DNA of 64,000 bases from Metabacillus crassostreae (GTDB lineage Bacteria > Bacillota > Bacilli > Bacillales > Bacillaceae), in contig NZ_JAFBDU010000002.1 in assembly GCF_016908395.1 (NCBI RefSeq), positions 62,001 to 126,000 on the forward strand, given 5' to 3'. The translations under genes and the position numbers were made by a program. Within the stretch, counting starts at the first letter, position 1, and every line of letters begins with the position of its first letter. The notes under the pieces are model-generated. The model saw only the letters and a program-made list of their open reading frames with translations, did no database searches and was not told the DNA's origin. Shown in pieces: positions 44,167 to 52,320 of the stretch.

Positions 44167-44191
44167 ATACCAAACCACCTCATGTACTTAC

Positions 44192-44464
44192 TTAAAATTT
44201 GAAATAATTACGTTTTAATAATTTTGGTTGAAGCATAAGTTTTTCATATGAAATGACTTTATCTATCTTAGAGGTATCAATTAATAATAGATGATCTTCA
44301 AGCTCTTCAATTCTTTCTTCAGTTTGATACTCCATCCCACATAAGCTGCAACTTATTGCCGGAGTATTTGTTATTTCAATTGCTCGAGTACCATCAGGAA
44401 GCTCCCAATAAACTGTATTTTCCGATTCCTTCACATCTGATTTGCCACACCACTCACATTTCAT
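44192..44464 (-). CDS. yokU: YokU-family zinc-ribbon protein
   Basis: The 90-residue protein has two CxxC pairs (CEWC at 3-6 and CSLC at 36-39) that make a zinc ribbon like the N-terminal half of MqsA-type antitoxins. A helical tail follows. No MqsR-like toxin is adjacent. It lies between kamA (33 bp) and yodT, in the same transcript. YokU is also found next to kamA in B. subtilis, so the link is conserved; its job is unknown. It could be a local regulator or an accessory factor. Confidence 0.85.
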   Translation of the reverse strand: MKCEWCGKSDVKESENTVYWELPDGTRAIEITNTPAISCSLCGMEYQTEERIEELEDHLLLIDTSKIDKVISYEKLMLQPKLLKRNYFKF

Positions 44465-44497
44465 CCTTAATCGCCCCCTTTTTCTTAGCTAAGACTT

Positions 44498-45898
44498 TCA
44501 ATCATCATCTTTGTTTTGCTTTTTTAATTGAGCTTGATATTTCTTTTCTTTTAACTCATCACGTTTTTCTCGCTTATCCTTTAAGGAGGAATACGTTGAA
44601 CTTTCCTGAAAGCTTTGTCTGCGATCATAGCGTTCAAGTGAATTCGGTACAAGATTCAGTTTTTGGTCATTTAGTAAAGAACTTATTCCAGTTTGTGACA
44701 AACTCATATCTTGATTTTGATAAATTTGTTGGAAATATTCATCACCACGACCTGCCACATAATTTTCCGGTTCAGGATAAGTAGTGATAACACCTTCAAA
44801 ATTGCGGAGAACTGTTTTAGTTGGGCTTTGCGAAATTAGATAATTTGGCTGTAGAGTGATTTTCCCTCCACCACCAGGAGCATCAACAACAAATGTAGGT
44901 ACTGCATAGCCACTTGTATGACCTCTTAACCCTTCAATAATTTCTAAACCTTTTGAAATTGGGGCTCTAAAATGCCCAATTCCTTCAGATAAATCACATT
45001 GATAAATATAATAAGGGCGCACCCGAATTTTCACTAAATCATGCATGAGCTTTTTCATAATTGCTACACTATCATTGATTCCAGCTAAGATGACTGCTTG
45101 ATTACCAACAGGCACACCAGCATCTACAAGCATTTCACACGCACGCTTTGATTCCTCGGTTATTTCAATTGATGTATTAAAATGCGTATTAAGCCATACT
45201 GGATGATACTTTTTTAATATATTGCATAGGTTTTCTGTAATTCTCTGTGGAAAAACAACTGGAGCTCTTGTTCCAATTCGAATAATTTCAACATGAGGGA
45301 TTTCACGTAAATTCTTTAAAATATACTCAAGGATATTGTCATTAATTAATAATCCATCACCACCTGATAAAAGCACATCACGTACTTCTGGTGTGTTTCT
45401 TATATATTCAATTGCTCCGTCCAATTGTTTTTTGGGCACACCCATACCAATTTGCCCTGAAAATCGTCGGCGAGTACAGTAACGACAATACATTGAGCAT
45501 TGATTTGTAACTAGAAATAACACGCGATCAGGATAACGATGGGTTAACCCAGCTACTGGCGAATCTTCATCCTCCTCTAAAGGATCTTCTAAATCATATT
45601 TTGTTTTATGAATTTCCTCACCAATTGGCACAGATTGCATTCGAATGGGACATCTTGTATCATCGGGATTCATTAACGCTGCGTAGTATGGAGTAATATT
45701 TAGTGGTATAGTTTTCGTAGAAATTCGTACCCCTTCTTCTTCTTCAGGAGTTAAATTGATGACCTTTTTTAAATCATCAAGAGTACGAATTGTATTAGTT
45801 AATTGCCAGATCCAATCATTCCATTTGTCATCTGGTACATCCTTCCATAATTCAATTTCCTTCCAATGACGATTTGGTTTATATAAATCCTGCCACAT
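44498..45898 (-). CDS. kamA: Lysine 2,3-aminomutase
   Basis: The 466-residue radical-SAM enzyme turns L-lysine into L-beta-lysine using a 4Fe-4S cluster, S-adenosylmethionine and PLP. The cluster motif is in NQCSMYCRYCTRRRF (CxxxCxxC, near residue 135). The PLP-binding Lys is in DAPGGGGKITLQPNYL (near 340). The C-terminal 70 residues are a charged tail usual for Bacillus KamA. The start has a strong GGGAGGAA site. A sigma-54 promoter lies 40 bp upstream. It heads the operon kamA-yokU-yodT-yodS-yodR-yodQ-aminotransferase. Confidence 0.96.
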   Translation of the reverse strand: MWQDLYKPNRHWKEIELWKDVPDDKWNDWIWQLTNTIRTLDDLKKVINLTPEEEEGVRISTKTIPLNITPYYAALMNPDDTRCPIRMQSVPIGEEIHKTKYDLEDPLEEDEDSPVAGLTHRYPDRVLFLVTNQCSMYCRYCTRRRFSGQIGMGVPKKQLDGAIEYIRNTPEVRDVLLSGGDGLLINDNILEYILKNLREIPHVEIIRIGTRAPVVFPQRITENLCNILKKYHPVWLNTHFNTSIEITEESKRACEMLVDAGVPVGNQAVILAGINDSVAIMKKLMHDLVKIRVRPYYIYQCDLSEGIGHFRAPISKGLEIIEGLRGHTSGYAVPTFVVDAPGGGGKITLQPNYLISQSPTKTVLRNFEGVITTYPEPENYVAGRGDEYFQQIYQNQDMSLSQTGISSLLNDQKLNLVPNSLERYDRRQSFQESSTYSSLKDKREKRDELKEKKYQAQLKKQNKDDD

Positions 45899-45937
45899 AT
45901 TACATTCCTCCCTAAATTATGTTGGTCAGCTTATATT

Positions 45938-45955
45938 AAGCAAGTTTCATGCCAA
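45938..45955 (-). promoter_or_regulatory. Sigma-54 (-24/-12) promoter of the kamA operon
   Basis: On the minus strand TTGGCATGAAACTTGCTT matches the -24 (TGGCA) and -12 (TTGCT) elements at correct spacing, 40 bp before kamA. It is almost identical to the promoter before rocD. Confidence 0.85.
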
Positions 45956-46004
45956 CACAAACAGTGGAGGTGAATTTCAGTCAAACTAAAACTACTTTTA
46001 AATA

Positions 46005-46046
46005 TGCAACAACACTAAAGAAAGATATCAATGATGTTGTATTGCA
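46005..46046. promoter_or_regulatory. Candidate activator-binding inverted repeat upstream of kamA
   Basis: TGCAACAACA (46005-46014) faces TGTTGTATTGCA (46035-46046), an imperfect inverted repeat differing by a TA insertion. It lies 50-91 bp before the -24 element, a usual enhancer position. The rest of the gap up to the ablB stop at 46292 shows nothing else clear. Confidence 0.4.
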
Positions 46047-46291
46047 GATAACTATCATAAATATGTCATAAATAAACTTAACAAATGAAGGACTACTATT
46101 TATATGAACTCTGATCATCATGAAAAAACAAAATATCGCCGAATATTAGGCACTACTTTGTTATTACTATGTTTAACAAAAAACCTCAAAACTGATTTTT
46201 AATTGAATTTTTTCCTTCTTTCAGCTCTATTTAACAATTTGCTCAACATTCGGCATTCATCAAAACTCGGCAGATCTTGAATAACCTGAAA

Positions 46292-47149
46292 CTATTTTAA
46301 AGAAAGATCTTTTACCCATACATTCATATTTTCTAATTGATTAAAAATATAGCAGTTGTTTGTGAGTCTTCCGTTGTATTTGTAATTTAATTGATAAAAA
46401 ACAGCATTCATTCCATAAGATTGTGCTCTTGCAATAGAATAAACATGATAAATTCCTTCATTTTTTAAATCACCTTCTAAAAATATTAGCAGCTTCTTCA
46501 TAAGTCCGTACTTCCTATGTTCTGCTAATGTGGCACAATCTGTTAATTCTGCATTATGAAATATGACGTTTTTTTCAGCTGATGCTGCACTTACAATCTC
46601 ATTCTTTGCCTCAACAACATAAAATATAGTTCCGTTACAAATCATCTTTTTAATATATTGGGGATCATTCATAGGCGTTGGATATATAGCAAATACATGT
46701 TTATATAATTTTGCAAGATTTTCTGCATCTTCAGAAATAGCTTTTCTAAAATGATATTGACACGGTGGATCTGTTACTTTATCAGTTGATTTCTGATTTG
46801 TTATGATTCTATTAATAATCTGGTCTTCTTCGATCCACGTACTACTTTCTCTTCTATTTACCTTTTTATAATAAGTTAAAATATAATTGTCTGTACCATT
46901 AAAGTAGCCATCTATTATTGCCTCTAATTCAAAGCCTAATGGTAGCAATTTCCTCCAGTGATCCTGTCGACAATAAAAAATAATTTTTGAGAATTTATCT
47001 GGTTCAGCTAACTCATTTATTTTCTGTACAATACTTGTCATATTTCCCCGGTAATTATCGACTCGAATTCGTTCATTAAAATAATCAAGGTACACTTCTA
47101 GATAATAATCTTCACCCTTGATAATTTTCGTTTCAGCTGTATGGTTCAT
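46292..47149 (-). CDS. ablB: Beta-lysine N-acetyltransferase (AblB/YodP)
   Basis: The protein has about 285 residues. The C-terminal GNAT domain starts at about 130 (YHFRKAISEDAENLAKLYKH), with acetyl-CoA contact region LTDCATLAEHRKYGLMKKLL. The N-terminal 120 residues are the extra domain found in AblB and YodP proteins. The family acetylates the epsilon-amino group of beta-lysine, the product of KamA. The third of three consecutive ATGs (47147-47149) has the best spacing to AAGGGG. It lies upstream of the kamA promoter, so it needs separate transcription; no sigma-54 site is seen before it. Confidence 0.9.
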   Translation of the reverse strand: MNHTAETKIIKGEDYYLEVYLDYFNERIRVDNYRGNMTSIVQKINELAEPDKFSKIIFYCRQDHWRKLLPLGFELEAIIDGYFNGTDNYILTYYKKVNRRESSTWIEEDQIINRIITNQKSTDKVTDPPCQYHFRKAISEDAENLAKLYKHVFAIYPTPMNDPQYIKKMICNGTIFYVVEAKNEIVSAASAEKNVIFHNAELTDCATLAEHRKYGLMKKLLIFLEGDLKNEGIYHVYSIARAQSYGMNAVFYQLNYKYNGRLTNNCYIFNQLENMNVWVKDLSLK

Positions 47150-47204
47150 CATCATACCCCTTCCTCAAATATCTTTTCTTAAAGATGCTTCCTAATTTGG
47201 TTTA

Positions 47205-47325
47205 ATATCCATTGGCTCTGTTAAACATTCTTGTTGATTTCCCGTTACAGGCATTTCATTGGACAGGCTCCTCACGCAGAAATTTCATGCCTTTCACTCA
47301 ATCAACCTTTATATTTTTAGTACTA
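47205..47325. repeat. Dispersed repeat family C, copy 3
   Basis: The stretch contains CTTGTTGATTTCCCGTTACA followed by GGCATTTCATTGGACAGG and TGCCTTTCACTCAATCAACC, matching copies at 20130-20290 and 26825-26970. It fills the ablB-activator gap. Confidence 0.5.
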
Positions 47326-47345
47326 TATCTTCAAGCAAAGGCAAT

Positions 47346-48734
47346 TTATACGTCATACTTTTTGATTTTATATTGCAAAGTTTGTCTAGGGAGCTCTAAC
47401 ATCTTTGAAGCTTTTTGAACATTACCTTTGGTTTCCAATAAAGCTTGTTGAATTAATTTTTTCTCTGTTTCTTCAATTAATAATTTAAATGGTTTTCCAC
47501 TCCCCTTTCCCATTTTTTTCATTACAATAAGATTATCTGGAAGATGCTGAAGTTTTATTTCATCATCATCTTCTTCAATTATATTCATGGCAAATTCTAT
47601 ACAATGTTCAAGCTCACGAATATTACCAGGCCATTGGTAAATTTTTAACTGCTCTATTGCTTTGGGCTCAATTTTTAGAACTAGCTTATTAAATTGATAA
47701 TTATATTTTTTTATAAAATGATGAATCAAAAGTATAATATCTTCTTCCCTTTCTCTAAGAGGTGGCAGTTCAACAAAAAATACATTTAAACGATAATATA
47801 AATCTGAACGAAGGATTTTTTTCTTCATACACAATAAGGGGTGCTCATTCATAGCAACAATTACTCTAACATCAACCATATACGACTCAATACCACCTAC
47901 TCTTCGAATAACTCCATCTTCGAGTACTCTTAATAATTTTGTTTGGAATTCTAAAGGCATTGTATGAATTTCATCGAGAAAGAGCGTTCCACCGTGAGCA
48001 AGCTCAAACAAACCAGCTCGATCAATTGCACCAGTAAAGCTACCTTTTTTTGTTCCAAATAAAATACTTTCAAGCAGAGATTCTGGTAAAGAAGAACAGT
48101 TTTGAGCAATAAAAGGTCCTTTATTACGTGGGGAAGCATTGTGAATAGATTGAACAAGTAGTTCCTTTCCTGTTCCTGTTTCACCGTAAACCATAACTGG
48201 TGAAGAGCTTTTAGCTGCCTTTCTACCAAGTTCAATCACTTTATCCATACTTTTACTACCTGAAATAATGTCATTCCAGTTATATTTTGCCCCCATAATT
48301 GAAGTAGGTTTACTTTTTTGATTATTTACTTTCGCCTGAAGCTCTAATAATTTCTGTGCTAATTCTTTAATCTTTGTTAAATCCTTTGCAATCTCTACAG
48401 CACCTACAACTTGTTCATTCACAACGATCGGTAACGTTGTATTTACTGTATCAATTAATTGCCCATTAGAGTTTTTGTACGTTTGTGCTTGCTGATAGAT
48501 CGGCTTACCTGTCTCAATTACTTTCAAAAGTGTACTTGTTTGCTTATTTAAAGATGGAAATACATCGAGTACATGCTTTCCTAAGACTTCTTCGATCTCT
48601 ATTCCATCATGCTGTGCTGCGACACTATTATAAAAAATCGTTATGCCCTCTGAATTTACCGCATGAATAGCTTCGTCAATACTACCTAAAATAGCTTCTA
48701 ACATCTGTTTTGTTTCAAATGATTTTAATATCAA
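47346..48734 (-). CDS. Sigma-54-dependent activator of the lysine cluster (RocR-like)
   Basis: The 462-residue protein has an N-terminal PAS-type domain (about 10-125, ILGSIDEAIHAVNSEGITIF), an AAA+ domain (about 150-385) with Walker A GETGTGKE and sigma-54 loop KKGSFTGAI, and a C-terminal Fis-type helix-turn-helix (NVQKASKMLELPRQTLQYKI). It resembles the RocR-like protein at 2322-3737 throughout. The start is TTG behind GAGGTG. Placed beside ablB and the sigma-54-dependent kamA operon, it is the obvious activator of that operon, sensing lysine or a breakdown product (inference). Confidence 0.9.
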   Translation of the reverse strand: MILKSFETKQMLEAILGSIDEAIHAVNSEGITIFYNSVAAQHDGIEIEEVLGKHVLDVFPSLNKQTSTLLKVIETGKPIYQQAQTYKNSNGQLIDTVNTTLPIVVNEQVVGAVEIAKDLTKIKELAQKLLELQAKVNNQKSKPTSIMGAKYNWNDIISGSKSMDKVIELGRKAAKSSSPVMVYGETGTGKELLVQSIHNASPRNKGPFIAQNCSSLPESLLESILFGTKKGSFTGAIDRAGLFELAHGGTLFLDEIHTMPLEFQTKLLRVLEDGVIRRVGGIESYMVDVRVIVAMNEHPLLCMKKKILRSDLYYRLNVFFVELPPLREREEDIILLIHHFIKKYNYQFNKLVLKIEPKAIEQLKIYQWPGNIRELEHCIEFAMNIIEEDDDEIKLQHLPDNLIVMKKMGKGSGKPFKLLIEETEKKLIQQALLETKGNVQKASKMLELPRQTLQYKIKKYDV

Positions 48735-48853
48735 CTATATAACACCTCTTTAGTTTCCTCTATAAAACATTTTATAAATATTTACATATATAGATTTTTA
48801 TGGTTGAATATAAGAGAACTAGTGTTCCTTTTATTAATAGGGGGTGTTTGTAT

Positions 48854-49465
48854 ATGCGGCCAGAACTAAGTACAAAAATGACTATACTAGAATTCACAAA
48901 CTACTATTGGTTAAAAAAAGAACTGCAGGAGTTTTGTAGAACCCATGAATTAAGCACAAGTGGCTCAAAGCTTGACTTGACAAAACGAATAGAATTATTT
49001 TTAACAACAGGAAAAAAACAAGCTCCAACAAGGAAAAAAAATAAACTATTAAAAAAAGCTGACTTTGAAAAATTAAGTCTTGATACAGTCATTTCAGTTG
49101 ATATAAAATTCAGTCAAGATCTTCGAGTTTTTTTCAAAACAGTACTACCTAACTTCCACTTTTCTACATATATACAGGAATACATGAAAAGTAATACTGG
49201 CAAAACATACCGAGATGTTGTTCATGCATGGAAACAAGAAGAAAAACGTAAAAAAGAGCCTGGTTACAAGCGGGAGATTGGACCACAATTTGAATATAAT
49301 CAGTTCACCCGAGACTTTTTTAATGATCCTATTAACAAAGGGAAGTCAAGAAATGATGCTATAAAGGCATGGAAAACAATTAAATCGCTTCCCGGAGATA
49401 ATGTTTATGCGAAAAATAAATGTAAACTAAAAGAAGGTCCTTCATCATTATATTCAGAAAGCTAA
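48854..49465 (+). CDS. SAP-domain protein with DUF6434
   Basis: The 203-residue protein has an N-terminal SAP-like nucleic-acid-binding motif (about 15-55, FTNYYWLKKELQEFCRTHEL and GSKLDLTKRIELFL), a basic linker (APTRKKNKLLKK), and a DUF6434-type C-terminal part with two similar repeats ending in DVVHAWKQEEK and DAIKAWKTIKS. Function is unknown; DNA or RNA binding is likely. The frame opens at 48800, but the GGGGGTG site directs the ATG at 48854. The gene is divergent from the sigma-54 activator. Confidence 0.75.
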   Translation: MRPELSTKMTILEFTNYYWLKKELQEFCRTHELSTSGSKLDLTKRIELFLTTGKKQAPTRKKNKLLKKADFEKLSLDTVISVDIKFSQDLRVFFKTVLPNFHFSTYIQEYMKSNTGKTYRDVVHAWKQEEKRKKEPGYKREIGPQFEYNQFTRDFFNDPINKGKSRNDAIKAWKTIKSLPGDNVYAKNKCKLKEGPSSLYSES

Positions 49466-49534
49466 AGCAACAGAATTTAACATTCGGAAAAAATAATAAG
49501 AAAGAAATCTATAATAAATGGAAGGAGAAACACG

Positions 49535-50167
49535 ATGTTCGGAATTACTAATTTTGAGGTTTTTCTACTTGCAGCTATTTTACTAAACTTAACTCCAGGT
49601 ACAGATACAATGTATATTGTAAGTAGAAGTGTTTCCCAAGGAAGAACCGCAGGTATTATTTCAGCAATAGGTATAATAGCTGGATTAGTCATACATACTT
49701 TACTTGCTGCATTTGGACTTTCGTTAATTTTGGCTCAATCAGCTTTTCTCTTTAACACAATCAAAATCATTGGAGCTATTTATTTAGCATATTTAGGTAT
49801 AAAGATGATTATTGAAAAAAAATCCGAGAATAAAAACACTTCTTTACCCAAGCAAAATAATCAGAAAATATTTCTCCAAGGAATGCTTACAAATGTTCTA
49901 AATCCTAAAGTAGCACTTTTTTTTCTAGCATTTTTGCCGCAATTTATAAAAACTAGCTCAGACGTGACAAGCCCAATACCATTTATTATTTTAGGACTAA
50001 CATTCACATTTACTGGAGGACTATGGAGTATAATTACTGCTTATTTTACCTCAATGGCCACAATAAAATTAAGAAAAAACCTAAAAGCTGAATTAATATT
50101 GAATCGCCTAACTGGCATAGTATTTATTGCAATGGGACTTAAGCTGTTAAATGCGAAAGCTAACTAA
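49535..50167 (+). CDS. LysE/RhtB-family amino acid exporter
   Basis: The 210-residue protein has six membrane helices and the family N-terminus LNLTPGTDTMYIVSRSVSQG with the conserved Pro-Gly turn. Family members export lysine, threonine, homoserine or leucine. It lies about 800 bp from the lysine catabolic locus but on the opposite strand and in its own transcription unit, so a lysine role is only a possibility. The start follows GGAAGGAG. Confidence 0.88.
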   Translation: MFGITNFEVFLLAAILLNLTPGTDTMYIVSRSVSQGRTAGIISAIGIIAGLVIHTLLAAFGLSLILAQSAFLFNTIKIIGAIYLAYLGIKMIIEKKSENKNTSLPKQNNQKIFLQGMLTNVLNPKVALFFLAFLPQFIKTSSDVTSPIPFIILGLTFTFTGGLWSIITAYFTSMATIKLRKNLKAELILNRLTGIVFIAMGLKLLNAKAN

Positions 50168-50182
50168 TATTTGTTATTTCTT

Positions 50183-50346
50183 AAAGCTCTTTTCTGAAAG
50201 ATAGTAACTTTAGACGTAATTACTTTTAGCAATCAGTGTGTTATCTCATAAAAGGTGCGATTTGTAGAAGAAAAGATAGCATTAGACTTTGTACAGAGTT
50301 AATTCCACCAGTATTCTAAAAAAACAAAGTTTACGAAAACAGCCTT
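50183..50346. repeat. Dispersed repeat family B, copy 3
   Basis: The element begins AAAGCTCTTTTCTGAAAGAT, contains GAAGAAAAGATAGCATTAGA and ends ACAAAGTTTACGAAAACAGC plus CTTTT. It lies in the 343-bp gap after the LysE-family gene; the remainder of the gap looks empty. Confidence 0.65.
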
Positions 50347-50510
50347 TTAGGACTTAACAAAGATAGTTTTCAACATATAGATGCCACCTTTAAATAGCCT
50401 AATCTATAGGATGAAATAAAAAATCCATGTTAAATATTACACCTCATTTATGAACTATCTATTTAAGGGCATGATATAAATACTTAAATAAATTGAGAGG
50501 TGTATTTTTT

Positions 50511-50930
50511 ATGACAAAAAAAAACAAAGAGCAGGATCAAGTAAGTACTGACGATGCAATTATACTTATGTTTCTAGATTTAGTTGAGCAAGATGGAATC
50601 GAGTTAGATTTGACCCTCTGTATAAATGGAGTGGTTATATCAGGTACTTTAATAAGTGCAACGAACTATTATGAAGGAGTTACTGAATCCTCCAAAAACC
50701 TTAAAGATAGTACAATGTCTAAAATTATCGCAAAAAAATTCAGTGATTTAAAAGGGGATTATGCTAAACAGAAAGAAGAGGAAGAAGAATCAGAGAGTAC
50801 TCCATTAACTTTTATTCACTTGAAAAATGCTGTCTATTTAAATAATGAAAATTCTCCTAGTCATTACGGAACATGGTGGCGCGGAAGGATTTCTTCAATT
50901 GACGGATTCTCAGTTAATGATCTTAAGTAA
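50511..50930 (+). CDS. gvpU: GvpU-like gas vesicle accessory protein, stand-alone
   Basis: The 139-residue soluble acidic protein contains ILMFLDLVEQDGIELDLTLC, INGVVISGTLISATNYYEGV and a final IHLKNAVYLNNENSPSHYG region. This matches the GvpU proteins at the end of the Bacillus megaterium gas-vesicle cluster. No other gvp gene is within the window. GvpU-like genes without a cluster do occur in Bacillus, so it may have another function. The frame opens at TTG 50493, but GAGAGGTG directs the ATG at 50511. Confidence 0.75.
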   Translation: MTKKNKEQDQVSTDDAIILMFLDLVEQDGIELDLTLCINGVVISGTLISATNYYEGVTESSKNLKDSTMSKIIAKKFSDLKGDYAKQKEEEEESESTPLTFIHLKNAVYLNNENSPSHYGTWWRGRISSIDGFSVNDLK

Positions 50931-50943
50931 AAGAATCAAACAC

Positions 50944-51300
50944 AAAAAGAGGCTGGGACATAAGTATTTAAACTAATGATAAACCCGAAATATTAGGAGA
51001 TATTTCAATTAATTATTCGCCTAATATTTCGGGTTTTTAATTGCTGTCTTCAATAGACTTTTTGATTTTGCATACTATTTTTAAGAACTAGTGGAATGGA
51101 GCGGAAGAGATTTGACTCCTGCGGGTGCAGAGGAAAGGCTGAGACCCCACAGGCGCTTGCGCCGAGGAGGCTTAGCTTCCTCCCCGGCGAATCTTATGTC
51201 TGCAGCGCAATGGAACGAACTTGTTTCTTTCAACTTAATTGAATTTAGATTTATTCGTCTTTATGTATGACATCTTTAATTATGTCCCAGCCTCCTTTTT
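50944..51300 (+). repeat. Dispersed repeat family A, copy 4 (complete)
   Basis: This is the most complete copy, 357 bp. Its ends are inverted repeats: AAAAAGAGGCTGGGACATAA on the left and TTATGTCCCAGCCTCC plus TTTTT on the right. It holds the hairpin at 50981-51038 and the conserved GC-richer centre (about 51095-51215). Confidence 0.88.
50981..51038 (+). terminator. Terminator-like hairpin inside repeat A copy 4
   Basis: CCCGAAATATTAGG (50984-50997) pairs perfectly with CCTAATATTTCGGG (51020-51033), then TTTTT. It is 51 bp after the gvpU stop. Compared with copy 2, one T-A pair has become A-T. Confidence 0.7.
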
Positions 51301-51308
51301 AGATTGCT

Positions 51309-52307
51309 TTAATTTATTTGAACTTTTATCTTTTCCTTCGCTGATTTTAAACAAGCATCTAAAACCTTCATATTTAAAATAGCGTCTTCTACTTCAAATG
51401 CTAATGGTGTTCTTTGACGAACACTGTTAGCAAAATCATTAAGTTGTAATGTATATTGATTTACTGGTGGAAAATGCTCTAGTCTTTCTTCCCCTTTTTT
51501 TGTTACTGAGAAACTTGATTTTTCTTCAGATGAACAAACAAAAGAGGACGGGATGTAAATCGTTCCATCAGTCCCAACAATTTGCAGTGTATTTTGAAAC
51601 TCTGCCCACATTCCACACATGAAGGTTACTCCAATAGAATCTGGAAATTCAAGTAAGCCTGATGCCATCATATCAACATTACCATGCTCTTCTGAGAAAA
51701 ACCCGTGTACAGTAGCCGCTTCTGGTTCTTTTTCCAAAATTAGTCTAGCTGAATTTATTACATAACAACCTATATCATATAAAGATCCTCCACCCCAATC
51801 AGAGCGATATCTTATATTTCCTTTATCGTTGGCATTATTAAATGTAAAGGTTCCATGTATACCTCTAATTGTACCAAGTTCACCTGAATTAACTATCTCC
51901 TTTATTCGATCAAATCGTGGGTGATGACGATACATAAATGCCTCACCTAATAATAAATCTCTTTCATGAAAGAAAGATGCTAATTCCTCTGCTTCTCCTG
52001 CATTCAAGGCAATAGGCTTTTCACAAAGCACATGCTTGCCTGCTACAGCTGCTTTCATTGACCATTCCTTATGTAAATGATTTGGAAGAGGTATATACAC
52101 TGCTTCAATTTCTGGATCCTGTAATAGCTCTTCATAGCTTCCATATGCACATGGGATATTGTTATCACGTGCTGTTTCTTGAGCCTTTTCAATCCTCCTA
52201 CTTGATATCGCTTTCAGTTCATTAAATTTTGATTGACGTATTGCAGGTATGAATGCATTCACCGCAATGTCAGCACAGCCAAGTATTCCCCAAGTAAGCT
52301 TATTCAA
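51309..52307 (-). CDS. Gfo/Idh/MocA-family oxidoreductase
   Basis: The 332-residue NAD(P)-dependent dehydrogenase has the Rossmann motif ILGCADIAVNAFIPAIRQSK near the start, the catalytic EKPIALNAGEAEEL near residue 95 and GGGSLYDIGCYVINSARLI near 170. It resembles the D-xylose/glucose dehydrogenase-like branch. The start is TTG behind GAGGAAAAA. It lies 13 bp after an MFS sugar-type transporter gene, so the two probably form an operon for uptake and oxidation of a sugar or polyol. Confidence 0.9.
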   Translation of the reverse strand: MNKLTWGILGCADIAVNAFIPAIRQSKFNELKAISSRRIEKAQETARDNNIPCAYGSYEELLQDPEIEAVYIPLPNHLHKEWSMKAAVAGKHVLCEKPIALNAGEAEELASFFHERDLLLGEAFMYRHHPRFDRIKEIVNSGELGTIRGIHGTFTFNNANDKGNIRYRSDWGGGSLYDIGCYVINSARLILEKEPEAATVHGFFSEEHGNVDMMASGLLEFPDSIGVTFMCGMWAEFQNTLQIVGTDGTIYIPSSFVCSSEEKSSFSVTKKGEERLEHFPPVNQYTLQLNDFANSVRQRTPLAFEVEDAILNMKVLDACLKSAKEKIKVQIN

Positions 52308-52320
52308 TATTTTTCCTCCT

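Noticed and set aside
46292-47149. Second sigma-54 promoter in front of ablB
   Set aside because: No TGGCA-N7-GC pattern occurs on the minus strand between 47150 and 47345.
44192-48734. Prophage (SP-beta lies near this locus in B. subtilis)
   Set aside because: No integrase, phage structural gene or attachment repeat is visible around yokU or kamA here.
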